The notes below the pieces were generated by a model. The model saw nothing but the letters and a program-made list of their open reading frames with translations. It searched no databases and was not told where the DNA came from. Positions 27,219-38,303 of a stretch of 64,000 bases of DNA are shown here, one piece after another. The DNA comes from Gerris lacustris (Eukaryota; Arthropoda; Insecta; Hemiptera; Gerridae), in the NCBI GenBank assembly GCA_951217055.1, contig OX578284.1:43055467-43119466 (forward strand), given 5' to 3'. How positions within the stretch are numbered: the first letter of the stretch is position 1; each line of letters opens with the position of its first letter. Made by a program: the position numbers and the translations under genes.

Positions 27219-28735
27219 CTTTCTATGGTGGCATTGTTACTTGATAAAAGAGATAGGTTTCTTTGTTCATCAAATCAATTTGATAATCAGTGTGAAACAT
27301 GTCTCACCTTTCTAAGGTGTCATTGCTACATGATAAAAGAGATAGGCTTCTTCGTTCATAAAATCATTGATAATCAGTGTGAAACATGTCTCCCCTTTCT
27401 AAGGTGTCATTGTTACATGATAAAAGAGATAGGCTTCTTCGTTCATCAAATCAATTTGATAATCAGTGTGAAACATGTCTCACATTTCTACGTGTCATTG
27501 TTACATGATAAAAGAGATCGGCTTCTTCGTTCATCAAATCAATTTGATAATCAGTGTGAAACATGTCTCACCTTTCTACGTGTCATTGTTACATGATAAA
27601 AGAGATAGGCTTCTTCGTTCATCAAATCAATTTGATAATCAGTGTGAAACATGTCTCACATTTCTACGAGTCGTTGTTACATGATAAAAGAGATAGGCTT
27701 CTTCGTTCATCAAATCAATTTGATAATCAGTGTGAAACATGTCTCACATTTCTACGTGTCATTGTTACATGATAAAAGAGATAGGCTTCTTCGTACATCA
27801 AAGCAATTTGATAATCAGTGTGAAACATGTCTCACCTTTCTACGTGTCATTGTTACATGATAAAAGAGATAGGCTTCTTCGTTCATCAAATCAATTTGAT
27901 AATCAGTGTGAAACATGTCTCACCTTTCTACGTGTCATTGTTACATGATAAAAGAGATCGGCTTCTTCGTTCATCAAATCAATTTGATAATCAGTGTGAA
28001 ACATGTCTCACCTTTCTACGTGTCATTGTTACATGATAAAAGAGATAGGCTTCTTCGTTCATCAAATCAATTTGATAATCAGTGTGAAACATGTCTCACA
28101 TTTCTACGAGTCGTTGTTACATGATAAAAGAGATAGGCTTCTTCGTTCATCAAATCAATTTGATAATCAGTGTGAAACATGTCTCACATTTCTACGTGTC
28201 ATTGTTACATGATAAAAGAGATAGGCTTCTTCGTACATCAAAGCAATTTGATAATCAGTGTGAAACATGTCTCACCTTTCTACGTGTCATTGTTACATGA
28301 TAAAAGAGATAGGCTTCTTCGTTCATCAAATCAATTTGATAATCAGTGTGAAACATGTCTCACCTTTCTACGTGTCATTGTTACATGATAAAAGAGATAG
28401 GCTTTTTCGTTCATCAAATCAATTTGATAATCAGTGTGAAACATGTCTCACCTTTCTACGTGTCATTGTTACATGATAAAAGAGATAGGCTTCTTCGTTC
28501 ATCAAATCAATTTGATAATCAGTGTGAAACATGTCTCACCTTTCTACGTGTCATTGTTACATGATAAAAGAGATAGGCTTCTTCGTTCATCAAATCAATT
28601 TGATAATCAGTGTGAAACATGTTTCACCTATCTTGGTGTTATTGTTACATGATAAAAGAGATAGGCTTCTTCGTTCATCAAATCATTGAAAATCAGTGTG
28701 AAACATGTATCACCTTTCTAAGGTGTCATTGTTTA
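27219..28735 (+). repeat. 88 bp satellite array, about 17 units
   Basis: The landmark TGTGAAACATG recurs every 88 bp from 27291 to 28697. Each unit holds ATCAAATCAATTTGAT (7 bp inverted arms around 2 nt) and CATGATAAAAGAGATAGGC. Marker variants recur exactly 440 bp apart: GATCGG at 27518/27958, GAGTCGTTG at 27667/28107, TACATCAAAGCAA at 27794/28234. This shows a five-unit higher-order repeat present twice. Edge units are more diverged and share AAGGTGTCATTG and a 2 bp deletion (AAATCATTGA). Short open frames in every unit are by-products. Confidence 0.97.
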
Positions 28736-31440
28736 GACCTTATTGGTAAGATGCTTGTAGGTTAACAGCTCGGCTATACCGAGTTTCTAAAAGGAAGGTT
28801 TAGGTTTAACATACTATTCTATATTGTGTTGACATGATTCTAACTGAATTCTCGAATTGGAATAGTATCTCCACCATTGAAACATTGTAGCTTTATTCAG
28901 CATCAATTAGCAACTTCTTCAGCTTGCGTAGATAGTTAATATTCGACTTTTTACGAAAATATTTTGGAAAAATTTGGGTTTAAAAAGAATAATTTAAGAT
29001 GACTGTGGTTATCAATAGGCTTCACCGATTCTCTATATTCTTAGAATATATTTTATGTAATACACATGTTAATTACATCCTTTTTTAATACTTTATTATT
29101 TAGCATTTTTATTTGTGTTTGTTTTATAGCTAAATCGGTAAACTTTTACTTTAGTTATAGCTTCTTCCTATTGTGCTTTTAGTAAGATGACAGACATTGC
29201 ATCCGTTATGCCTAAACAGAAAAAACTGTTAAATTAGGGTTTTGATGGAATAAATGTATAATATGATATTATCTAATCTACTTTTTTTTACGACAAAATA
29301 CAATCTTATTTTCCAAGGGATTTCCAATTATACATATAATAGTTCTTTGATTTATAAGACTGTGGTTTTAGTGCTGTAAGTGCTAAAGAGAAAATAAAAT
29401 GTAAAGAGATCCGAAAGAGCCCCTATTTCTAACGTTCTTCACACCCTTACAACACAAAACGTGTCTGCTTAGAAATGCGCAACAAGACACGCGCCCTACC
29501 GGACACAACGCGAACCCTTCTCATGCTTCTGTTCCCCTTCTCTACCCCTCAGCATATTAATAATTGATTGAAAATCTAAGGGAAGCTTAGATACCCTTCG
29601 GACAAAAACCACGGAGAAGGTAAAAAAAAAATGTATACACCAATACCCCTCAATATCCGATATGATTTTTTGGTTAAAAATTAGAAATAGGATACAGTTA
29701 AGGGTATGTTTAGCCTTAGGGGTTGTTAAAGATATACACGAGTTATGGTCAAACGTCCGCAAACACAATATCTACCTTGTGTAACCCGAATCTTAATTGC
29801 TTTTCGACCTTTCTCTTTTTTTCCTATTACAGATTACGTTTTTATAGTTCTTTTCCGCAAAATAATAATTTGTTCTGATGAATTCTATAGTGAGATTTTT
29901 TTCCATGTAACGTTATTCAACAAAACCGATTTTTTTCTAACTACTTAATCGAAATTGGTCTTTTTTCAAACTGGTATAAGATTTTTTTTTATCCCTCAGG
30001 GCTTTTATTTAAGGTAGTATCAATTTTTTAGGAGGGAGTGGTGAAAGAAAGAAAAAAAAAAACATTTTTTGGAAGAAAAAAGGGGATTTTGAGTAATGTT
30101 CGGAAGGTTTCATTACTAGAAGGAAAAAAAATCTTTGCCGCCCATAATTTGCTTTAGGGTGAAGGGGTCGGTCACCCGAAAAAAATCTGGTAAATAGCCC
30201 TCATGGGAAGAACAGGGGATAAACTTGATAACGTAAAAAGTTGTAATATGATCAAAAAAAGGTGACAAAGGAAATAAAAGAAATAACACGAAATTGAACG
30301 GCAATGTTATATATACTATAGATTTTTTTCCAAGATAAGTTATATAATATTACCATCCTGTCCAATTTGTAGAAGGAAGAGGAAAAATTTAAGACGATAG
30401 ATACATTTTTCTGATACAAGTTGGAAGTATGATATTGATAAGGGATTTCCTATTTTCAGAAAAAAGCTCGGCCAATTTTCCAAATATATATTTTCTTTAC
30501 CTGCTTCTCATTACCTCTTTTGGTTTAAATAAAAGAAAAACTAGTTTATTGTGAAAAAACGAGTTATATTTTACCAAACATATACGATGTATGGAGAAGA
30601 TTGACGAAAATCTAGCTAAAATGTGTTACAAAACGAATCTAACTATCTAAGAGAAATTTGTACGGATACATTTTTGGCAATAGACTTTTTTCCGTCATTC
30701 ATTTTATTTTGATATTGGAAATAACATAAATTAATAAATGAAATGTAATAACCAACTAATCTTTCTCCTTGTTATTAACAACTTGGATAAAGCCAAGACA
30801 CCTTTGGCGAGACTAGATTTTTAATCAAGCTATAATGAAATAACTAGCTATTTCCTTGATTGAGGAAGATAGAAATGCAAATAATAAAATGTAGCATTAT
30901 CAATTCTACGAACAAATGTGATGACTAAATACTAAATATGCCTGATCCAGAACCTTGTTTTGAAGCTTTTAACATCACTTTTACTATAGAATACAGTTAA
31001 ATACTTCTTTAATTAAAACTTACTTTACTTTTTGGAGCGCTCCAGCCAAACGAGGGCATTATCTTTCCTGTCAACATATCTTTTTTTTATTCTCTAGCAC
31101 TGTTTCTTCATCCATCCATTCCAAGCTCTCTAAAGCCGGCTACACATAATCCAGCAGACCTGTCAGTTTTACCTGCTGTGGTCGGCCGAAACGAGTGAAT
31201 TGCTCCAGCCGACTGTACAGGGTACAGTTATGCCGACTTTAACCCATGATCCAGCTTGTAGGTTTAGACACAGGAGCCACGCACAGCAACTCAATACAGT
31301 CCACTTGATCGTATACTCACTTCTGGCACATCCTGGTGCTAGTTCTTTCTAGATCGTCCTCACCTTGGCGATTCACAGTAATAAACTTTCTCTTGTACAA
31401 GTAGATAATTATTTCGTCCATCGTTCGTTGTTTCGGGTTA
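28736..31440. other. AT-rich DNA, no gene recognised
   Basis: About 2.7 kb of AT-rich sequence. Some short frames (for example 29496-29768 minus) have no recognisable domain. No transposon boundaries found. Confidence 0.4.
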
Positions 31441-31640
31441 TCGTAGTTACATTTAATTATCATGGAACATTTTATCAAAATTTATCATAACAATAATCCC
31501 TCCCCCGGCGGGGAATTTAGCCCAACTTTTTAACCTTAGCAATTATAGCTATTTTCTCAGGAAAACTACTTATAAGGTTTGTACTTAAATGGACTGGGAC
31601 TGGATGTTAGAATATTTTAACCGTCAGAACAACCGTATTC
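31441..31640 (-). repeat. dispersed repeat family B, fragment
   Basis: It matches 4585-4720 in the same orientation (TTATCATAA, CGGCGGGGAATTT, AGCTATTTTCTCAGGAAAAC, TTAAATGGACT). Confidence 0.5.
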
Positions 31641-31699
31641 CAGATTTTTTTTTTTCCACGTTGTTTAGAGTAAAACGCTAAGTTTTTATTTATTTTTCT

Positions 31700-31800
31700 T
31701 TTTTTGGGCGGCCGGGGGGGGGGGGGGGATTATTCTTACAAAATATGTGACACATAAGCAATTCTTTGAAATAATTTGACAAAGAATAATTATGATGATA
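31700..31800. repeat. G-run-linked repeat, copy 1
   Basis: A run of G (31715-31728) is followed by TTCTTACAAAATAT and TTGACAAAGAAT. The same order occurs at 34575-34665. Confidence 0.5.
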
Positions 31801-32482
31801 AAGGTGCATGGAGCCAAGATAAATTGGTTCAAAAACAAAACGAAATACATATTTCGATGGTTTTGCACCAATAGGGCCAATCTGTTTTTCTCTATTCAAG
31901 GTCATCATTCAATAACGGCCAATCTGCAGGTAATATAGGGCCAAACTGCATTTATACATATTTTGAAGGACCAATCTTTAAACTAACTTCTTAGTTCTAT
32001 CTCAAAAATATTACTTTTATTAAATTTCTATCATGTTTTCGGTTGCAATGTTTGCTAACCTTAGTTCTCAGCTTATTCCCGCTCAGCTGTTTCTCATGGT
32101 GTTTCCCACCCCCGCACTCCCGCGATATCCCCGGATTATTCCAGAGGGGCGATATTTTTTAGTCTTTAATAAACTAGTTACCTTTTTTTAAAATAAAGTG
32201 CAAAAAGTAATTTGTTAAGTGTTAATATTGTTTAAAGTCAAGAGTTAAAACATTGTTTGAGTAAACAATTATTCGTACCCTGGAAAATCGAGAGGCACTG
32301 CTAATGAACAGTAATATACAATAAGCTAATTTTGTTAAACTTAAACATAGTAAATAAGCACTCAAAGATCTTTATATAATAATATCTTAACAAAAGAAAA
32401 TATCCAAACTGGAGAAACAGACTTTGTAAATTTCATTTACAATTTATAAAGACTTTTCCGGGTGCTCCATTCTAATGATAAA

Positions 32483-32483
<1 letters not shown>
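31801..32483. other. AT-rich DNA, nothing recognised
   Basis: No exon or complete element seen. Confidence 0.4.
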
Positions 32484-32574
<91 letters not shown>

Positions 32575-32575
32575 A
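32484..32575. repeat. compound (TA)n(TG)n microsatellite
   Basis: About 32 TA units, then about 13 GT units. Confidence 0.98.
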
Positions 32576-32936
32576 GGAACGTGTGGAGAGTAGGGGTGTG
32601 ATGTGTCTAAAGCCGAGCAGTTAATAGGATTAAGTGAAATGCGTGACACACACGAGTAGGATGCTGTATTTGTATATTAAGCCGGCAAAGCTTTAGGAAG
32701 GACGTCAGTCATCATGTTAATTCTCTCCCTCTATTATTTACATGATTGCCTCTGACAATTTACACAATTCGATATGGAATTAATCCCGGTATTATCTGTA
32801 TAAAGGGAATTCCCCCCCACAAGCGGATATATATAGCTTTCTAATCGATTAATAGCCAAATAATTCACTTTCTTAGTTTTAAATCTCTTATTTTTAATTG
32901 CTTTATTCTTGTACATTAGTAGAAAAGTCGTTGGTT

Positions 32937-33985
32937 TTTTAGGGTTTCGTTGGTAAAACGAAAAAAAGAAACCCTTATAGTTTCGTTCCTGTGTCTGTCT
33001 GTTTGTCACTCTGTACGGTTCCAATAACATTTAAATCAAAAGAGATAAAAACATGAAACTTTCCAGTATTAAAAACCGTTTTGAAGAGCACACAGGAAAA
33101 ATATAGAAAAAACTCAAAATTATAAGCTGTTCAAATTCAAAATGGCGGATAATTCACGTCACACGAATTTTTTTTTTTTAATTTTAAGTGGGGTATCAAA
33201 TGAAAGGTATTTAAGAGCAGATTACAAATATATATACCACTTAGGGAAAGTGTTTAATTTTCGGCGCCATTTTGTCCAAAAACATCGAAATTTAGCGTGC
33301 CCCTAAAATAGTATTTCCGCTGTTACTAAAAATACAGAAAAATATGTCAAATGTGCTGTCTGTTGGGCCATAGAAAAAATAAGATTAGCAATTTGATCTG
33401 ATTTACTGGGAATCCAGGATAATTCATGTCACTCGAAAAAAAAAGATTTTTTTTTTAAATTTTGTGTGGGGTATCAAATGAAAGGTTTTGAAGATTAGAT
33501 TACAAAAATATAAAAACATTTTTTAAATTTTATTTTTTATTGTATTTATAAATCGAAATATAAAAAAATACAAACGTCCCCCCACCAACTGCCCTATAAC
33601 GGCTATTCTTAAAATTTTGAAATAATTCACGTTTATACCCTATGGTGAACCGATGAATATTTCCGGAAAAAATTTAATGTACCTTTTCGTTACTACCGAT
33701 AAAACACATTGTGACCCCCAGGAACCTTTTCCTCTGTAACACGTGAAAATTGTTTAATTTTCTGCATTTACTAGGAGTATAAAAAATATGCCAAGCGGTC
33801 TGCTGGACAATAGGAAAAATTAGAATAGCAATTTTAACTAATTAACTGGGAATCCAATGTGGCGAATAATTCCCACCACAAAAAAGAATATTTTTTGAAA
33901 TTTTGTGTGGGGTAACTAATTAAAGGTAGGTATTAAAGAGTAGATTACAAAAATGTATATCACCCGTTAATTGTTTTATTTTACG
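32937..33985 (+). repeat. dispersed repeat with internal threefold block
   Basis: It begins AGGGTTTCGTTGGTAAAACG and contains AACCCTTATAGTTTCGTTCC and CTGTCTGTCTGTTTGTC, wording common to non-coding repeats in many insects. The phrase TGGGGTATCAAATGAAAGGT followed by AGATTACAAA(A/T)ATATA occurs at about 33188 and 33465, with a diverged third near 33907. This indicates an internal repeat of about 280-440 bp. No coding frame. Confidence 0.6.
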
Positions 33986-36539
33986 CGCCTTTTACGCCTT
34001 AATATAACTAGTTTTATGTTAAGGATACCAACGAAATATTTCCCTGCATGTTTTTAATATTTTAATGACAAATCAGTGGAATAGTAATTTCCAGCCTAAT
34101 AACAGTTAATGATTAATTTTGCTGCCGAGAGTAGATAAAGACATATTTATTGGCAGAATGCCACTCATTCAGGAGGTTTTTGTATAAACAAATTGTTTAT
34201 TTTATAAGGAACACCTTGAATCAAAGGAGAGATCAACAGAAAGTTCTTAGTTCCCATAAATAGATTAAAATACAACCATGGTATAATTAAAATTTATATA
34301 TTTAAAATGATGGTACCAAGTATGATTTTTATAAGAACACAAAATGGTTCCAAAAAAAAATTTAAAAAATCAAACCTGTTCGTTAATTAGTAAAATTAAC
34401 CCACTCCTTTCAAGATGGCGGCCATTTTTAATTTCAAAAATTTGTTTTATCTATTTCAATTATAATGACATAAAACAAATTCCATTGGATCCATTTTAAT
34501 CACCCAAACACAATGAAACTACTCCAAAGTTTCTAACTTAAAACGTTACTAACTTATACATTGTTAAAATGAGAGGGGGGGGGGGGAGAAATTTTTTTCT
34601 TACAAAATATCCAACGTCTGGAAAATTCCTTAAAAAAGTTCTTTTGTTTATTGACAAAGAATTACTGTGTTTTTTCTGATGATGAAAAACTAAATTTTTA
34701 AGGACCCAAAGATGGCTGGAAATTTTAAGTTCTTCGGACACCATGGTTGTATCTTAATCTATGTATGGAAACTATGAACTATAGCAGATAGTTAATCTCT
34801 TTTATCTCTACTTTCTCTTTTAAAACTAGAAGCAAACTTCAAGTGGTAAATATATATTTGTACTCAGAACTTATTAATTTTTAATTTAAGACCCCCCCCC
34901 CCCCCCCCAAAAACACATTGTTGTTTCAAAAAAGAGCGTTCAAAAAAGTTTTTAGCCCACCCTGAATTATTTTCTTTGTTTTGAAATTTCCTTCAATTCC
35001 GTTCTTGCTAACATATAATAAAACTGCACAAAGTTCTTCGGCATAATATATATTGATGTAATATGAATACGTGTTTTAGTGTTATGAACACGTGTTTTAG
35101 GGTTATAAAAAGCACGTCAGAAACAGATTATCCTAAGCAGCCTGATTTCAATGCAATCTTTAAGTTGTTTATCACCCTGAATGCTTTTAGATAGGAAACA
35201 AATTTAACTTAACTTATGGTAAAGTTTTTTTTAGATATTAACAAAGTTTCATTTGAAGGGAAAAAATAAATATTAGAATTAATGTTTTTTTTTTTTTGTT
35301 GTTTACGAACCTGTGTCATTTTGGTTTCTTTTATAAAAATCAATATTTTATTTATTAATATTTTTATTTTCAATATTTTTATTATTTGTATTTTTTTGCT
35401 TTGTTATATATAATATATACATTATACATATTATGTAATTTGCCATTTGGCTTTTATGGCCTACATTAGTCTCTGTTGTTTATATTTCCGTAGTATTTGT
35501 TAGACTTCTCTTCTTTTACGTAACTATAGTAAATAGGGTTTTCTGCTAATGATCGAGTTTGTGTATTACTATGTACATATACGACACTAACGTTAAAATT
35601 TATTTGTGCTGCATATTTCAGCTTAACACAATTTCTTTTTATTTCTAAAGTTAAACACTGATTTTTTTGTAAAGATGTAGTTAATCGTACTGTCTCAGCA
35701 GTTAATTTTACACAAATAAACTAATGTATGTAATTATTTTCTTGCTTTCCCCCCTCTCGTAATTTAAAAAATTTGGTCATGTGTTTATTAATTATAAATT
35801 ATTTTCTTACACGATACTGATACAACAAAATAAGTACCCAACATAACATATTTAATAACTTATTTAGTAAGCCCGTAAGATAACAAATAGTTTTACGTAA
35901 GTTTTTATATTACTGTTAAACTTAAAAAAATTATTTTAATATTTTCTTTGTTGTATAAGGAATTATGATATAAAATTCTTTTAAATTTCATATTTTCAGT
36001 AGTAAGTAATCTATTCCCTATTGCTGAATTTCTTAGTCTTAAAATTGTTCCAATTTGTCTGTGGCAACATTATGAAAATTTAAAATAATAAATTTTAGGC
36101 TTAACATGTTTTTAAAATGTGTAAAAAAATCCCCCTTCTCAACTCTCCTGGAAGTATTCCATACCCCCAAACCCCCCGGTTGTGACCCCCACCCAAAATT
36201 GATGCTAAATCCGCTTCTGTTTGCAGGAGGAGTTTTGGACCTAGAAAACGATAGAAGGAAGATTTAGAGTCTGGAGATGAAGCAGTCGGCCACTTGATAG
36301 AGAGAGACTAGTAGAAGGACATTCTCAAGAAGACCTGAAATCTGCAAGTGCTACTGCTCCATGGAGTAAGCAAGGTATTGTCTTTGCAAATTATTTACTA
36401 TAGATTGTATTTTATCGCCAAACACAACGTTATATTATTATAATACTTGTAATTATATTTTTATCATTCATTACACCTACATTTTCACAATGATTAAGTT
36501 CATTTTTTTTAAAACGTATTATATTTATATTCACCAAAA
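33986..36539. other. AT-rich DNA, no gene recognised
   Basis: It includes a C-run (34891-34908). The reverse complement of 36196-36219 (CAGAAGCGGATTTAGCATC) looks like a hAT-type end without a partner. No exon seen. Confidence 0.35.
34575..34690. repeat. G-run-linked repeat, copy 2
   Basis: A G-run, then TTCTTACAAAATAT and TTGACAAAGAATTA, parallel to 31700-31800. The homopolymer at the same internal place in both copies suggests it belongs to the repeat. Confidence 0.5.
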
Positions 36540-36800
36540 GGATTGTGATGACGTAAAATTTCGATTTTGCACGATTTAAGGTCTCCTGAGTACAAAAATA
36601 TTGTTTTTAAAGAATGTCTTTTTGAAGTTTGTACTGTGCAGTATGCGTGGAACCTTAAGTACCAGGCTGCTTATATGATTAAATTTGGCACAAATGTTCA
36701 TAATAATTTTACCCTGAACACCTTAAAGCGAAATAGAGAAATTAATTTTAGTGCTAAATTGGGGGACTCTGCCCACGAAAAACTCCAAATTGCATAAACT
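36540..36800 (+). repeat. dispersed repeat family B, diverged copy
   Basis: The order AAGGTCTCCTGAGTACAAAA, TTTTTAAAGAATGTC and AAATTTGGCACAAATGTTCA parallels 40850-41000. A 76-codon open frame here lies in non-coding repeat text and is not called a gene. Confidence 0.45.
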
Positions 36801-36876
36801 AATTATTTATCGAAAACGGTTCCAATGATTTTAATAACAATGTTCTATTTTGAAGTCTATTTGAATTCACATTTTA

Positions 36877-37021
36877 TCATTTAATGGTTTTTACCGAGAA
36901 AAAAAATCAATTTTTCAAGATGTTAATATAAATATTTAATTTTTTTAATTTAATTTTTTTTCATTTAATGGTTTTTACCGAGAAAAAAAATCAATTTTTC
37001 AAGATGTTAATATAAATATTT
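36877..37021 (+). repeat. local tandem duplication, 84 bp offset
   Basis: TCATTTAATGGTTTTTACCG, then GAGAAAAAAAATCAA and TTTTTCAAGATGTTAATATA, occurs identically at 36877 and 36961. It looks very recent because about 61 bp are identical. Confidence 0.9.
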
Positions 37022-38129
37022 CTGCTTTAGGACGTTTCTTATTCCTTGTGACTGACGATATGTTTTTCTGAGTGACTAATCACTTAGACAATCACACCGT
37101 AAAACAGTCAAATTAGATTGTGAGTCATAACAAATATCACATATTGTGTATATACTACACACATTCACATTGTGTGTAATGGCCTTTATTAATAAATTTG
37201 AATTAAATTAGATGTTATAGAATTTAAATTCATCAACATTATGTATATAAGAAAGTTATATTAGAGTATGTTGGACCAATTTTTAACTCTTTTTTGACTC
37301 TTTTTAACACTGTTGTATGAGACATGAGTCAATCTGTCAAATAAACATACAATAACACTAGGATAATATAGGGTCCTAGGGTGTCTGTCCCGCTCATTTC
37401 TTTTTTTCAATGGGAGATTTCTCAATAGAGACGTCCCTTTTGACAAATTAGCGTCGAGCCCCTAACTCTAACGTATAACAAAATTTAACAACAAAAAGAA
37501 GTTTCATATCTGTTTATAATGATGAAGTAAGATGTGACCGCGATGTAACAATGTCAATTACGAAAAACCAAACTATGAAAAAAAAAAAAAAAAAAAAAAA
37601 AAAAACATATTAAAATGAACAGCTGTTGTTAAACTCATCCATCTAAAAATTGCTCGATCTTTTACTTTTATTTTCTCATTTTATTTGTTGTGTTATAGTG
37701 AATATATAGTTACGCTGCTGTATAGATGTGATTGATTGATACTATTGTGTGTTGTGAGAAACCGAGAACTATTTCTAAACTGCATTTTAATTATACTATT
37801 ATGTAGCTTTTGCGGTTGGTCTAGTAATGAAGCTTTAGGTCTTTTAGAGGTGACATCGTCTTGCATTGTTAATACTAATTGATAAAAACTGTAACGAATT
37901 TGAATTTTAATATTATAATAGGTATTATGGTACGGCTAGAGTGAACGCTGATTCTAATTCAGAATGAACTTCGAAAATAGCCACATGTTTCGACATGTGG
38001 AAAGCAGATAAGATACAGATGGCCGGTTAAAATCAAAACGGTTAAAGTATTTCTGTATATAATATCAATAAGTTGAAATGTAACTTTGGGGTAAGGGGTA
38101 AAATCGTCTGTTTTATTTATCTCACTTAC
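37022..38129. other. AT-rich DNA, with a poly(A) tract at 37578-37605
   Basis: No gene recognised. The 28 nt A-run could be a retroposon tail, but I found no element or target duplication around it. Confidence 0.35.
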
Positions 38130-38303
38130 CTTCAACATACATTTTTCTTCTGCAATACATTGGTGACATGTATCTAAAAATTCTATAATTGGAGGGTTTT
38201 CTTTTATTAATAATTTTATCGCATATTGGAATCCTCGACTATGTTTTTCTCCAATGTGTAATAGAGAGTCACCATAAAAGAGGTTTATAACCAAAGAACA
38301 TCG
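38130..38303 (-). CDS. candidate exon, ankyrin-like fragment
   Basis: On the minus strand the frame is open for 58 codons and ends precisely at AAG|GTAAGTGAG, a near-ideal splice donor in phase 0. The peptide includes YGDSLLHIGEKHS and YAIKLLIKENPPIIEFLD, which resembles an ankyrin repeat (G-D-x-x-L-H then A-x-x-L-L), followed by CHQCIAEEKCMLK. No convincing acceptor is visible before the upstream stop, and neighbouring exons were not found. It may be one exon of an unrecognised gene on the slou strand, or a captured or pseudogene fragment. Family assignment is tentative. Confidence 0.4.

Noticed and set aside
27225..28652. Chain of overlapping 69-codon frames in the 88 bp array
   Set aside because: They recur mechanically in every satellite unit, and 88 is not divisible by 3.
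27219..28735. Possible hammerhead in the 88 bp unit (TTGATAA..TGTGAAACATGTC)
   Set aside because: GAAACATGTC fits the GAAA box and GTC triplet, but the CUGANGA box is TTGATAA, so essential C3 and G8 are both lost in every unit. Stem II would also have to use the GAAA guanine.
27219..28735. CRISPR-like array
   Set aside because: The units are contiguous near-identical copies with no unique spacers, in a eukaryotic context.
36567..36797. 76-codon plus-strand frame
   Set aside because: It lies within repeat family B, whose other copies are non-coding and do not keep the frame.
37578..37605. Poly(A) tract as a processed-pseudogene tail
   Set aside because: No coding remnant upstream and no target duplication detected.
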